Positions 9,636 to 18,625 of a stretch of 64,000 bases of DNA are shown here, in pieces. The notes under the pieces were generated by a model that searched no databases, was not told the DNA's origin, and worked only from the letters and a program-made list of their open reading frames with translations. Positions within the stretch are counted from its first letter, which is position 1. Every line of letters begins with the position of its first letter. Source of the stretch: Alcanivorax limicola (GTDB lineage Bacteria > Pseudomonadota > Gammaproteobacteria > Pseudomonadales > Alcanivoracaceae); contig NZ_JAIOUB010000003.1 in NCBI RefSeq assembly GCF_019931215.1, positions 434,001-498,000 on the forward strand, in the 5' to 3' direction. A program made the position numbers and the translations under genes.

Positions 9636-11888
9636 ATGGTTACCGTCCGCCGCCAGCCGCCGCTGGCCGGAGAGTACACCGATCTGCCGAGCTGGCTGGC
9701 CAGTGTTGCCGAACGCTGCCAACTGCCCGATACAGACCTGCTGCAGCAGGCCTGTGAGCGTGCCCGCCAGTGCGAACAGGCCGGCGACCAGGCCGGCCGC
9801 CGCTGGCCCTATGGTATCGGTTGTTACCGCATCGGCCTGGAAATGGCCGAGACCCTGGCGGATCTGCGTGCAGATGGCGAAATCCTGCCTGCGGCAGTGC
9901 TCTACCGCTCCGTGCGTGAAGGCCACCTGTCACTCCTGGAAGTCGAGCGCGAGTTCGGCGAAACCATCGCCCGGCTGGTGGAAGGTGTGCTGCGCATGGC
10001 TGCCATCAGTGCGGTACTCAACCCCACTCGCAAACCGGTGCTCGGCCAGCAGGAAGGGCAGCTGGATAACGTGCGCAAGATGCTGGTGGCAATGGTCGAC
10101 GATGTGCGCGTCGCCTTGCTCAAGCTGGCTGAGCGAACCGTCATCATCCGCGCACTGAAAGATGCCGATGAAGAGCGCCGCCGCAAGGTCGCCCGGGAAA
10201 TCTTCGACATCTACGCACCCCTGGCACACCGCCTGGGGGTGGGCCAGCTCAAATGGGAGCTGGAGGATCTGTCGTTCCGCTACCTGCAACCCGGTGCCTA
10301 TAAAAAGATAGCCCGGCTGCTGGACGAGAAGCGCCTGGACCGGGAAGCGTATATCGAGAGCGTTATCGATGACCTGAAAGGGCATCTGGAGCGTTACGGT
10401 ATTCACGGAGCACAGGTGGATGGCCGTGCCAAGCACATCTACAGCATCTGGCGGAAGATGCAGAAAAAGCATCTGGATTTCTACGAAGTCTACGACGTGC
10501 GCGCGGTGCGCATCCGCGTGCCGGATGTCCGGGATTGCTATGCCGCACTGGGGATTGTGCATTCCCTGTGGCAGCACGTGCCGAAAGAATTCGACGACTA
10601 TATCGCCACCCCGAAAGAGAACGGTTACCAGAGCCTGCACACCGCCGTGGTGGGCCCCGAGCGCAAGATGCTTGAGGTGCAGATCCGCACCTTCGACATG
10701 CACGAGGATGCCGAGCTGGGGGTATGCGCTCACTGGCGCTACAAGGAAGGCGCCGCCCGCCGCAAGGGCATCGAATACGAAGACAAGATCGCCTGGCTGC
10801 GCCAGGTGCTGGAATGGCACGACGAACTGGGCGAAGCCAGCCTGACCAACCTGGTCGAGGATTTCCGTACCCAGGAGCGCGGCCAGCGGGTCTATGTCTT
10901 TACCCCGGACGGCCATGTCGTGGATATGGAAGCCGGCGCCACGCCGGTGGATTTCGCCTACCAGATTCACACCGAAGTGGGCCACCGCTGCCGGGGCGCC
11001 AAGGTCAACGGCCATATCGTGCCGCTGAACTACACCCTGCGCACCGGCGAGCAGGTGGAGATTCTCACCACCCGCGAGGGCGGCCCCAGCCGGGACTGGC
11101 TGACGGCGTCGCTGGGCTATGTGCACAGCGCCTCCACCCGGGCGCGTATCCAGCAATGGTTCAAGCGCCAGGATCGCAGCACCCACATCAGTCAGGGCCG
11201 CGCCATTCTCGAGCGCGAGCTGTCACGCCTGGCGCTGGGGCAGCTGGATCTGGACAAGCTGGCCCCGCAATTCAACCTCAAGGCCGGTGAAGACGTCCTC
11301 GCGGCGCTCGGGGCCGGGGACCTGCGGCCCGCGCATGTGGTGAATCATGTGCAGGGCCTGCTGGAGGCGGACGAGACCCAGCAGGAGCTGGAGTTCATCC
11401 CGCGCAAGCCGGGCAAGGACCTGCGCAAGGACGGCGACAGCGACATCACCATCGAGGGCGTCGGCAACCTGCTGACGCACATCGCCGCTTGCTGTCAGCC
11501 GATTCCCGGCGACCAGATCATGGGCTACATCACCCACGGTCGCGGCGTCACCGTGCACCGCGCCGATTGCCCCAACCTGCTGGCCATGCAAGCCGATGAT
11601 CCGGTGCGGGTGATCGAGGTGAGCTGGGGGCATGCAGACCGCATCAGTTACCCGGTGGACATCTACGTGCGCGCCTGGGACCGCCAGGGGCTGCTGCGGG
11701 ATCTGTTGTCGGTACTGGCCAATGAGCGCGTCAATGTGACGGCGGTGCATACCGAATCCCATGTGGATGACAACACGGCGACCATGCTGATGACCATCGA
11801 GATATCGACTCTGGGCAATCTGGGCAAGGTGCTGGCGCGCATGGACCAGTTGCCCGGCGTACTGGAAGTCCGCCGCTACAAGAAGTGA
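9636..11888 (+). CDS. relA: GTP pyrophosphokinase RelA
   Basis: RelA makes (p)ppGpp on stalled ribosomes in amino acid starvation. The 750-residue protein has a degenerate N-terminal HD region (about 40-190, without the catalytic HD pair, so hydrolase activity is unlikely), the synthetase domain with YDVRAVRIRV and ENGYQSLHTAV, a TGS domain (VYVFTPDGHVVDMEAG), a zinc-finger/CC region with the ACCQPIPGD motif, and a C-terminal ACT domain. ATG 9636 is chosen over GTG 9627 because AGGGAG precedes it at good distance and the start MVTVR resembles E. coli RelA. Confidence 0.96.
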   Translation: MVTVRRQPPLAGEYTDLPSWLASVAERCQLPDTDLLQQACERARQCEQAGDQAGRRWPYGIGCYRIGLEMAETLADLRADGEILPAAVLYRSVREGHLSLLEVEREFGETIARLVEGVLRMAAISAVLNPTRKPVLGQQEGQLDNVRKMLVAMVDDVRVALLKLAERTVIIRALKDADEERRRKVAREIFDIYAPLAHRLGVGQLKWELEDLSFRYLQPGAYKKIARLLDEKRLDREAYIESVIDDLKGHLERYGIHGAQVDGRAKHIYSIWRKMQKKHLDFYEVYDVRAVRIRVPDVRDCYAALGIVHSLWQHVPKEFDDYIATPKENGYQSLHTAVVGPERKMLEVQIRTFDMHEDAELGVCAHWRYKEGAARRKGIEYEDKIAWLRQVLEWHDELGEASLTNLVEDFRTQERGQRVYVFTPDGHVVDMEAGATPVDFAYQIHTEVGHRCRGAKVNGHIVPLNYTLRTGEQVEILTTREGGPSRDWLTASLGYVHSASTRARIQQWFKRQDRSTHISQGRAILERELSRLALGQLDLDKLAPQFNLKAGEDVLAALGAGDLRPAHVVNHVQGLLEADETQQELEFIPRKPGKDLRKDGDSDITIEGVGNLLTHIAACCQPIPGDQIMGYITHGRGVTVHRADCPNLLAMQADDPVRVIEVSWGHADRISYPVDIYVRAWDRQGLLRDLLSVLANERVNVTAVHTESHVDDNTATMLMTIEISTLGNLGKVLARMDQLPGVLEVRRYKK

Positions 11889-11905
11889 TACCCGCAGGAG
11901 ACGCT

Positions 11906-12703
11906 ATGACCGACGCTCATGTTATTGAAGAGATGCTCACCGTCATGGCGCGCTTGCGTGATCCCGAGAACGGCTGCCCCTGGGATCTGCAGCAGACCTT
12001 CGCCAGTATCGCCCCCTACACCGTGGAAGAAGCCTTTGAAGTTGCCGATGCCATTGCCGCGGGCGACCACGACGGCCTGCGCGATGAGCTGGGTGATCTG
12101 CTGTTGCAGGTGATCTTTCATGCGCAGATGGCCCGCGAGCAGGGCCTGTTCGATTTCGATGACGTCACCCGGGGGCTGATCGACAAGATGGTACGCCGCC
12201 ATCCCCACGTCTTCGGCGACCGCCAGGGCGCCTCCCTGGCCGAGATCAAGGATACCTGGGAAGCTACCAAGGTGGCCGAGCAGGCCGCCAACGGCCAGGT
12301 GCGAGAGAGCCAGCTGGACGGCGTGCCCGCCGGGCTACCCGCACTGCAGCGCGCCGCCAAGCTGCAGAAGAAGGCCTCCCGGGTGGGTTTCGACTGGGAT
12401 CAGGTGACACCGGTACTGGCGCAGGTGCGCGCCGAGCTGGACGAGCTGGAAGCCGCCATGGCGGCTGGCGAGGCTGACGCCATCACCGATGAGCTGGGGG
12501 ATGTGCTGTTTTCTGTGGTCAATCTGTCAAGGCACTTGCGCACCGATGCCGAGCAGGCCCTGCGCGGCGCCAGCCACAAGTTCGAAAGGCGCTTCCGGCT
12601 GATGGAGCAGATCATCGCGGAGCAGGGCGCATCGCTGGCCGGGCAGGACCCGGTGCAACTCGACGCCCTGTGGCGTGAGGCCAAGCGCCGTGGCGGCGCC
12701 TGA
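11906..12703 (+). CDS. mazG: Nucleoside triphosphate pyrophosphohydrolase MazG
   Basis: MazG hydrolyses nucleoside triphosphates to monophosphates and pyrophosphate, and in E. coli it lowers the effect of (p)ppGpp. The 265-residue protein carries two MazG domains, each with the metal-binding EExxE...ExxD pattern: EEAFEVADAI...DELGDLLLQ and ELDELEAAM...DELGDVLFS. ATG 11906 is used because AGGAG lies 5 bases upstream. It follows relA by 17 bases, so the two are probably co-transcribed. Confidence 0.95.
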   Translation: MTDAHVIEEMLTVMARLRDPENGCPWDLQQTFASIAPYTVEEAFEVADAIAAGDHDGLRDELGDLLLQVIFHAQMAREQGLFDFDDVTRGLIDKMVRRHPHVFGDRQGASLAEIKDTWEATKVAEQAANGQVRESQLDGVPAGLPALQRAAKLQKKASRVGFDWDQVTPVLAQVRAELDELEAAMAAGEADAITDELGDVLFSVVNLSRHLRTDAEQALRGASHKFERRFRLMEQIIAEQGASLAGQDPVQLDALWREAKRRGGA

Positions 12704-12784
12704 CCGGCACAAGTTCCCGCTTCACAAAAACTTCATACAACAGCAACTTGAAGGTCATCCTTGATTTCCATAATTCACGCCAGT

Positions 12785-12801
12785 CGCAGCATGTTGCTGC
12801 G
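12785..12801 (+). promoter_or_regulatory. Hairpin in the leader of the first porin gene
   Basis: CGCAGCA-TGT-TGCTGCG forms a perfect 7-bp stem 40 bases upstream of the porin ATG. It is probably in the 5' leader, where porin mRNAs often carry stability or small-RNA target structures. A weak TTGAAG (12748) and CATAAT (12769) upstream may be promoter elements, but their 15-base spacing is poor. Confidence 0.35.
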
Positions 12802-12841
12802 TCATAAATGATTGCAGAAGCCTGATCGAGGGAGAATCTGA

Positions 12842-13870
12842 ATGAACAAGAAGCTGCTTGCCATTGCTGTGGGGGCCATCGTTGCCATGCCGGTCGCTGC
12901 CATGGCAGACATTACCGTATACGGTCGTGCCAACATTGCGCTGGATTATCTGGATGATGGGGCCGACTACAGCGAGCTCAACGTGTCCAGCAACTCCTCC
13001 CGTCTGGGCTTTCGCGGCCAGCGTGAAATCGGTGATCTGACTGCGATCTTCCAGATCGAGCAACAGATCGACTTCAACCAGGGCAGCACCGAATTCTCCG
13101 GCCGTGATACCTTTGCCGGCTTCCGCGGTAACTTCGGTATGTTCCGTGTCGGTCAGTTCGATTCACCGTTCAAACGCGCCCGCGGTCCGGCAGATCTGTT
13201 CAACGCTCAGGTTGGTGACATGCGTAACCTGACTCGGGTTGGCCAGGCTCGTTTCGATGAGCGGAACCCGAACACCCTGCATTACCAGACACCAAGCTTC
13301 GATGGCCTGCAGTTCAACATTGCCTACTCTGTGCATGAAGAAACTGAAAATGGCGATGACGCCAAGGAAGACGGTATCAGCGCGTCTGTAACCTACAAGA
13401 ATGGCGGCTTTGATTCGGCACTGGCTTACGAGACGTTTGGTGAGAACACAGGCCGCGGCGAGCGTAACGCAGTGCGTCTGGCTGTTGCCTATCAGCTGAC
13501 GGATCCCCTGAAGCTGGTCGCGTTCTACCAGATGGTTGATTACAAGGACGATGTACAGGTGGTTGACGACCGTCTGGACAGCGATACCTTTGGCGCTGGT
13601 GCGGAGTTCAAGCTGACCTCCCAGACCGCCCTGCGTGGCATGTACCTGACTCGCACCACAGATGAAGATGATTATGATTCTGATCTGGTCGCAGTGGGTG
13701 TCGAGCATCGTCTGGACAGCGCGGTACGCGTATACGCCAACTACGCGATGATGATGAACGACGATAATATTGCACTGACGCCCTGGCAGCAGGGTCGTAC
13801 TGTTCGTGCAGGCGCTGTGGCAGGTGAAGATGCCAGCGGTCTCTCCGTCGGCTTCCGTTACGACTTCTGA
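12842..13870 (+). CDS. Gram-negative general porin (first of cluster)
   Basis: A trimeric 16-strand porin of the outer membrane, which lets small hydrophilic solutes diffuse in. The 342-residue precursor has a clear signal peptide, probably cut after Ala22 (PVAAMA), and mature sequence starting DITVYGRANIALDY, typical of the porin_4/OmpC-like family. It has the porin segment SSRLGFRGQREIGDLTAIFQ and ends in aromatic Phe (GFRYDF), the signal read by the Bam complex. AGGGAGA precedes the start. A strong terminator follows. It is a paralogue of the porin at 15205. Confidence 0.93.
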   Translation: MNKKLLAIAVGAIVAMPVAAMADITVYGRANIALDYLDDGADYSELNVSSNSSRLGFRGQREIGDLTAIFQIEQQIDFNQGSTEFSGRDTFAGFRGNFGMFRVGQFDSPFKRARGPADLFNAQVGDMRNLTRVGQARFDERNPNTLHYQTPSFDGLQFNIAYSVHEETENGDDAKEDGISASVTYKNGGFDSALAYETFGENTGRGERNAVRLAVAYQLTDPLKLVAFYQMVDYKDDVQVVDDRLDSDTFGAGAEFKLTSQTALRGMYLTRTTDEDDYDSDLVAVGVEHRLDSAVRVYANYAMMMNDDNIALTPWQQGRTVRAGAVAGEDASGLSVGFRYDF

Positions 13871-13917
13871 ACGGCTGACACGCATAATCTGATGCGCTGT
13901 TAGTATCTGCTTACTTT

Positions 13918-13946
13918 AAAAGCCCGGCTACGCCGGGCTTTTTTTG
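13918..13946 (+). terminator. Rho-independent terminator after the first porin
   Basis: AGCCCGGC-TAC-GCCGGGCT is a perfect 8-bp GC-rich stem followed by a run of seven T, 50 bases after the porin stop. Confidence 0.93.
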
Positions 13947-14030
13947 TTCTGGAATCCTTTCAGTGGAACCAGTGCGCCCCATCAGGGAGCACGACACAGC
14001 TGGGTTGACAGCCATGCACTGTATTGGGGC

Positions 14031-14059
14031 TTCACATATCTGTCATGTCGCCATATATT
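14031..14059 (+). promoter_or_regulatory. Candidate sigma-70 promoter of the second barrel gene
   Basis: TTCACA (14031-14036) and TATATT (14054-14059) are separated by exactly 17 bases, and each hexamer differs from consensus at one position. Transcription would start near 14066, about 60 bases before the ATG at 14127. The predicted leader begins with the inverted repeat TTCAGCT (14065-14071) / AGCTGAA (14085-14091). Confidence 0.5.
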
Positions 14060-14126
14060 CGTAGTTCAGCTGCGAACGTCAGGTAGCTGAATCGGACATG
14101 ATATTGACTCATCAAAGGACTACATA

Positions 14127-14861
14127 ATGAAAAAGACGTACCTTGCCTTGGCTGTTGCCGCCGCCCTTTCTGCCGCTTCCGGTGTCGTACAGGCACAAGA
14201 CTACAACGTGGAGATCGGCGCTTCCTACATCGATTTCGACGGGGATGATCACGCACTCAAGCTTGACGCTACTTTCCATTTCGAGACCGTAAATACGGCA
14301 GGCAGGCCTCTTGCGGAAGCCGCGTTTATGGGACGTAACAATAACGTCTCCGCCTTTTACGCCACCCGTGATGACGCTGATATTGATAGATTCGCTATAG
14401 GCGGCGAATTCTGGCTTGACGATATTTACCTCTCCGCGACGTATATGGATGAAAGCGGAGACAACTCTGATGATGAGAGCAGCTATGAGCTGCGCGTCGG
14501 TTATATGGTAGGTGATGATTTCCTGGTCAGCCTGGGTTACGAAGACGGTGACGAGCGTGATGATGAAACCATCAGCCTGGCCGCCAAGTACGTTGGCCAG
14601 ATCGGTGACAACTTCATCAACGTGGAAGGTGGCATTGCCAGCACTGATGGCGATAACCTGTTCTCATTGGCCGGGGATTACTACTTCACTCGCGAATTCA
14701 GCGCCGGCCTGCGGTTGGCAGAATCGGATGTGAGTGGCGTCAAGACTCGGTACGGTATTGCTGCACGCTATTTTGTAACCCCGACGATCAGCGGCGAAAT
14801 CGAGTATCTGACGCAAGACAGCGTAGATGAGTTTACACTGCGCGTCGCTGCCCGTTTCTGA
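14127..14861 (+). CDS. Outer-membrane beta-barrel protein, putative porin
   Basis: A 244-residue precursor with a signal peptide probably cut after Ala23 (SGVVQA). The mature part consists of alternating short polar and hydrophobic stretches rich in Asp, Gly and Tyr, and ends in Phe (RVAARF), as expected for an outer-membrane barrel of about 10-12 strands. It is smaller than the two flanking general porins and not clearly homologous to them. Substrate and function are unknown. It has its own promoter and terminator. Confidence 0.8.
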   Translation: MKKTYLALAVAAALSAASGVVQAQDYNVEIGASYIDFDGDDHALKLDATFHFETVNTAGRPLAEAAFMGRNNNVSAFYATRDDADIDRFAIGGEFWLDDIYLSATYMDESGDNSDDESSYELRVGYMVGDDFLVSLGYEDGDERDDETISLAAKYVGQIGDNFINVEGGIASTDGDNLFSLAGDYYFTREFSAGLRLAESDVSGVKTRYGIAARYFVTPTISGEIEYLTQDSVDEFTLRVAARF

Positions 14862-14923
14862 TATCAAGTGATCTTGTGACGGTGGTTTGAGCTGGTCACA
14901 GCACAAGAGCCGTCTGCAGTAAG

Positions 14924-14955
14924 AATGCCCGCCGGGAAACCTGCGGGCATTTTTA
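14924..14955 (+). terminator. Rho-independent terminator after the second barrel gene
   Basis: AATGCCCGC (14924-14932) pairs with GCGGGCATT (14943-14951) around a 10-base loop, and a short T run follows. It lies about 60 bases past the stop codon. Confidence 0.85.
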
Positions 14956-15079
14956 TTGTAGTGCTCAGGGTGATGATCTGGATTTGTAAAATTTCATTGA
15001 ATCGCTTTTTCACATCTGCTTCATCTCCTGCCCTGCACCCTGATCCGCTGTGCTTGCCCTCGTTTTCCGGCTCATGCGC

Positions 15080-15171
15080 GTAACAAAAAAGCCACACGAA
15101 GGTCTTTTGTTACAAATCATTTTGTCATACATTCGAAACATCGGTATGCAGGTACCGATATCAATATTGAT
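15080..15171 (+). promoter_or_regulatory. Dense operator-like region upstream of the third barrel gene
   Basis: Three inverted repeats lie in 92 bases: GTAACAAAA (15080) with TTTTGTTAC (15105-15113); ATCGGTA-N6-TACCGAT (15140-15159); and the perfect 12-bp palindrome ATCAATATTGAT (15160-15171), which begins right after it. Between them, TTTTGTTACA and ATTCGAAACATC resemble the elements of OmpR boxes in front of E. coli ompF and ompC. OmpR control is inference. The remainder of the 343-bp gap (14956-15079) shows nothing recognisable. Confidence 0.5.
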
Positions 15172-15204
15172 GAGGACCACAAGAAATATCTGGGAGATCT
15201 CAAA

Positions 15205-16290
15205 ATGAAAAGAAAGCTGCTTGCAATTGCTGTGTGCGCTGCTGTCGCAGCCCCGGTATCCGCGATCGCAAATACTGAACTGTATGGGCGAATCAATCTT
15301 TCAATCGACCATTTCGACGGTAAAGAAACAGGTGTTCCTGGTGGTATTGGTTACGATGAAGAGGGCGGTACCTACCAGCTGAACTCGAATAAATCCTATT
15401 TTGGTGTTCGCGGCGGTGCTGACCTGACTGCGGGGCTGCGCGGGTTCTATCAGCTGGAGTTCGGCGTATTTGTTGATGAGGGCGCACTGGCGCCGGGCGT
15501 GGATATCTTTACGTCGCGCAACAGCTTCCTTGGTCTGGAAGGTGGCTTGGGTTCGGTGCAGGCTGGCCGTTTTGATACGCCGCTGCGCGCAATGGGTGCC
15601 CAGGTCGATCAGTTCCGCGATATCCGTTACGGTGATTCTGCGAACCTTGTTGCCGGCGAATGGCGCCCGGACAATATCATCCAGTACACCTCCCCGAAAA
15701 TTGCAGATATGCTCACGATCGCCGTAGCGACAGTCGCTTCCGAGAACCAGGCTGATGCAACAGATAGCGGGAACACCAACAACAAGTTGTTCGACACGCT
15801 CTCCGTATCCGCCATGCTCGATTTCGGTGATTTCTATGCGGGTGTGGGCTACGACAAGAATAACTTCGGCACGCAGAACGTCAGCGGTCTCTATCTCAAT
15901 GACGACATCTATTCCGATACGGGTGTCAGCATATCAAGCCTCGATCTCGGGCTGAGCAACGATATCTATCGTGTAGTGGCAGGTATCAACATGGACGCTC
16001 TGGAAATCGGGCTTCTGCTTCAGCAGGCTGAGGATGTCAGCGATTCAGACAACAAGAATCGCTCCTACATGCTGAGCGCTGGCTTTGAGCTGACCGACAT
16101 GATCAAACTGAAAGCCCAGTATGGCGAAACGGATTTCCGCGCTACTGATATCAAGGCGCGCCAGGCGACGCTCGGCGCAGATTATATGCTTGGCCAGCAA
16201 ACCAAAACCTTCATCTACACCACACGTCAGGAAGTGGATGGCGACCGCCACTTCGCAGTGGTCGGTATCGGTGCAGAACATCGCTTCTGA
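15205..16290 (+). CDS. Gram-negative general porin (third barrel of the cluster)
   Basis: A 361-residue porin precursor with signal peptide (MKRKLLAIAVCAAVAAPVSA, cut about residue 22) and mature start TELYGRINLSIDHF. It carries the porin segments FYQLEFGVF and SFLGLEGGLGSVQAGRFDTPL and ends in Phe (AEHRF). The signal peptide and fold match the porin at 12842, so the two are paralogues. GGGAG precedes the ATG. The upstream gap holds several inverted repeats, suggesting complex regulation. Confidence 0.93.
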   Translation: MKRKLLAIAVCAAVAAPVSAIANTELYGRINLSIDHFDGKETGVPGGIGYDEEGGTYQLNSNKSYFGVRGGADLTAGLRGFYQLEFGVFVDEGALAPGVDIFTSRNSFLGLEGGLGSVQAGRFDTPLRAMGAQVDQFRDIRYGDSANLVAGEWRPDNIIQYTSPKIADMLTIAVATVASENQADATDSGNTNNKLFDTLSVSAMLDFGDFYAGVGYDKNNFGTQNVSGLYLNDDIYSDTGVSISSLDLGLSNDIYRVVAGINMDALEIGLLLQQAEDVSDSDNKNRSYMLSAGFELTDMIKLKAQYGETDFRATDIKARQATLGADYMLGQQTKTFIYTTRQEVDGDRHFAVVGIGAEHRF

Positions 16291-16307
16291 TACAACCTGA
16301 AGAAAGA

Positions 16308-16336
16308 AAAAGGCCCGCATCAGCGGGCCTTTTTTT
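16308..16336. terminator. Bidirectional terminator between porin and fabB
   Basis: AGGCCCGC-ATCA-GCGGGCCT has an A run on its left and a T run on its right, so it can stop transcription from the porin (+) and from fabB (-), which converge here. Confidence 0.92.
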
Positions 16337-16365
16337 GTGCGAGCTTTTCATTGCGCTTGCAGATT

Positions 16366-17580
16366 TCAGTCCTGATAACGCCGGAACACTAGCGACGCAT
16401 TGGTGCCACCAAAGCCGAAGCTGTTGGAGAGCACCTGGTTGAGCTGGCGTGCCTCGGTCTGGCGCAGGATTGGCATGCCGTCGGCAGCGTCGTCCAGTGT
16501 GTCGATATTGGCGGAGCCGGCCACGAAGCCTTCCTGCATCATCAGCAGGCAGTAGATGGCTTCTTGCACGCCGGCTGCACCAAGAGAGTGCCCGGAGAGG
16601 CTCTTGGTGGAGCTGATCGGCGGCATGTCGTCGCCGAAGACGTTGCGGATGGCTTTCAGTTCGGCCAGATCGCCCACCGGGGTGCTGGTGCCGTGGGCAT
16701 TGATGTAGTCGATGGGGCCGTCCAGGCCGGCTATGGCCTGCTGCATGCAGCGTGTGGCGCCTTCGCCACTGGGGGCGACCATGTCCAGGCCGTCGGAGGT
16801 GGCGCCGTAGCCGACCAGTTCTGCATAGATTTTGGCGCCACGGGCTTTGGCGTGTTCGAGTTCTTCCACCACCAGCATGCCGCCGCCGCCAGCGATCACG
16901 AACCCGTCCCGGGCTGCGTCGTAGGCGCGAGATGCCTTGTCCGGTGTGTCGTTGTACTTGGTGGAGAGCGCGCCCATGGCGTCAAACAGTACGCTCATGG
17001 TCCAGTGCTCTTCTTCACCGCCGCCAGCGAAGACCACATCCTGCTTGCCGAGCTGTATCTGTTCCATGGCGCTGCCGATGCAATGGGCGCTGGTGGCACA
17101 GGCGGAAGCGATGGAGTAGTTGACGCCCTTGATGTGGAAGGGCGTGGCCAGGCAGGCGGAAACAGTGCTGGCCATGGTACGGGTGACCATATAAGGGCCG
17201 ACGCGCTTGACGCCGCGCTCCCGGGCCGTATCCGCAGCTTCCACCTGATTCGCGGCGGAAGCGCCGCCGGAGCCGGCGATCAGGCCGGTGCGCAGGCTGG
17301 AAACCTGTTCCTCGGTGAGTCCAGCGTCAGCGATGGCGTTTTGCATGGCGACATAGGCATAGGCTGCCGCGTCGCCCATGAAGCGGCGCGCCTTGCGATC
17401 AATCAGGGCATCCAGGTCGATGTCCGGGTAGCCGGCAACGTGACTGCGCAGGCCCTGCTCCTGATATGCCTCTTTCAGACGAATGCCGGAGCGCCCGTCG
17501 CGCAGTGCGGTGGTGACGGTGGCAGGATCATTGCCCAGGCAGGAGACGATGCCCATACCGGTGATTACGACTCTTTTCAT
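16366..17580 (-). CDS. fabB: 3-oxoacyl-[ACP] synthase I (beta-ketoacyl-ACP synthase)
   Basis: FabB elongates acyl-ACPs and is required to extend the cis-3-decenoyl intermediate that leads to unsaturated fatty acids. The 404-residue protein begins [13 protein letters not shown] and has the catalytic Cys161 in [10 protein letters not shown] and the two His motifs [11 protein letters not shown] and [13 protein letters not shown] start at 17580 rather than at the upstream in-frame ATG (17661), because this matches the family start. It follows fabA by 10 bases, forming the fabAB operon. Confidence 0.97.
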   Translation of the reverse strand: MKRVVITGMGIVSCLGNDPATVTTALRDGRSGIRLKEAYQEQGLRSHVAGYPDIDLDALIDRKARRFMGDAAAYAYVAMQNAIADAGLTEEQVSSLRTGLIAGSGGASAANQVEAADTARERGVKRVGPYMVTRTMASTVSACLATPFHIKGVNYSIASACATSAHCIGSAMEQIQLGKQDVVFAGGGEEEHWTMSVLFDAMGALSTKYNDTPDKASRAYDAARDGFVIAGGGGMLVVEELEHAKARGAKIYAELVGYGATSDGLDMVAPSGEGATRCMQQAIAGLDGPIDYINAHGTSTPVGDLAELKAIRNVFGDDMPPISSTKSLSGHSLGAAGVQEAIYCLLMMQEGFVAGSANIDTLDDAADGMPILRQTEARQLNQVLSNSFGFGGTNASLVFRRYQD

Positions 17581-17590
17581 TGCCAGTACC

Positions 17591-18109
17591 TCAGAACCCT
17601 TCTGTGGAAGTAAACAGACCAACGCGCAGATCCTTGGCGGCATAGATTTCCCGCCCGTCAACGCTGACGGTGCCGTCTGCCATGCCCAGAATCAATTTAC
17701 GGGCGATGATGCGCTTGATATTCAGCTGGTAGGTCACTGTCTTCGCGGTGGGCAATATCTGTCCGGAGAATTTCACTTCGCCGACGCCCAATGCACGGCC
17801 GCGGCCCGGATGGCCCAGCCACCCCAAGTGAAACCCGACCAGTTGCCACAACGCGTCAAGGCCGAGGCAGCCCGGCATCACCGGATCACTCTCGAAATGG
17901 CATTTGAAAAACCACATCTCCGGATCGATATCCAGTTCGGCGCGAATTTCACCCTTGTTATAGAGGCCGCCTGTGTCGCTGATGTGTGCAATACGATCGA
18001 TCATCAGCATGTTGGGCAAAGGCAGGCGGGCATTGCCCGGGCCAAATAATTCGCCGTGCGCGCAGGCGAGCAGGCCATCCCGGTCGTAGCTGTTTTGTCG
18101 TTGTGTCAT
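17591..18109 (-). CDS. fabA: 3-hydroxydecanoyl-[ACP] dehydratase/isomerase
   Basis: FabA dehydrates 3-hydroxydecanoyl-ACP and isomerises the trans-2 product to cis-3-decenoyl-ACP, the branch point of anaerobic unsaturated fatty acid synthesis. The 172-residue hotdog-fold protein has the active-site His71 in [14 protein letters not shown] and Asp85 in GLDALWQ. A good AGGAG site precedes the ATG. Its presence with fabB is limited to gamma- and some alphaproteobacteria. Confidence 0.97.
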   Translation of the reverse strand: MTQRQNSYDRDGLLACAHGELFGPGNARLPLPNMLMIDRIAHISDTGGLYNKGEIRAELDIDPEMWFFKCHFESDPVMPGCLGLDALWQLVGFHLGWLGHPGRGRALGVGEVKFSGQILPTAKTVTYQLNIKRIIARKLILGMADGTVSVDGREIYAAKDLRVGLFTSTEGF

Positions 18110-18231
18110 CGGGCTGTGTGTCTCCTAACAATAAGTCTTGCCGGGTGTTACAAGGGCTGCCTCTGATACTGACAGACGCTGTGGTGAATCATGCGAAACA
18201 CCGGCGACGTGTCATTGACCAGGGCGCGGGT

Positions 18232-18256
18232 ATCATAGCAAAGCGCCTGTGACAGG
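18232..18256 (-). promoter_or_regulatory. Candidate fabAB promoter with small palindrome
   Basis: On the minus strand TGC-TATGAT (18240-18232) reads as an extended -10 element. No good -35 is present, but the perfect odd-centred palindrome CCTGTGACAGG (18246-18256) occupies that place and could bind a regulator. FabR, FadR or DesT control is known for fabAB in other species; assignment here is speculative. Confidence 0.35.
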
Positions 18257-18625
18257 GGTTGGTTCGCAGGTTGTTGAATTATGTCAGGGTGTTTCGGCCG
18301 TGGCATGCTGCAACAAGGCCGGTACAGGGCCTGCGGCAAATTGTCGCAGAGCACGCCCCAAAGCGGCCTTTCAGTGGCGCAAGGGATTGAAAAAGAATGG
18401 GTTTTGCACCAAGCTAGGCGGCCCCCGAGGCGGTGAACTACAAGGCAATGGCGCTGTGTCAATGGTGCTGATGTCTGGCTGGTACACGCCGACCCGCCAA
18501 GCCTGCTCAGGCTATCCGCGCAGCGTGCTGATAGCAGGGGCCGTTCGACGGGCATTGAGCCCGGTGGCCCCGCAGGGCCCCGGCAAGCACATCACCGGGC
18601 TGAGCAAAGCCCCCAAGGAGCATGC
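18257..18625. other. Gap between fabA and ccmF with no recognised gene
   Basis: Within the 516 bp separating the divergent fabA and ccmF I see no recognisable gene, RNA or repeat. The longest plus-strand reading frame (18249-18629) gives a Gly/Cys-rich product with no known motif and no resemblance to CcmE, which normally precedes CcmF. Confidence 0.6.

Noticed and set aside
9930-11186. 418-residue reading frame opposite relA
   Set aside because: Antisense shadow; relA domains are intact on the plus strand.
15160-15171. FNR box at the 12-bp palindrome ATCAATATTGAT
   Set aside because: The arms are in the wrong order and spacing for TTGAT-N4-ATCAA.
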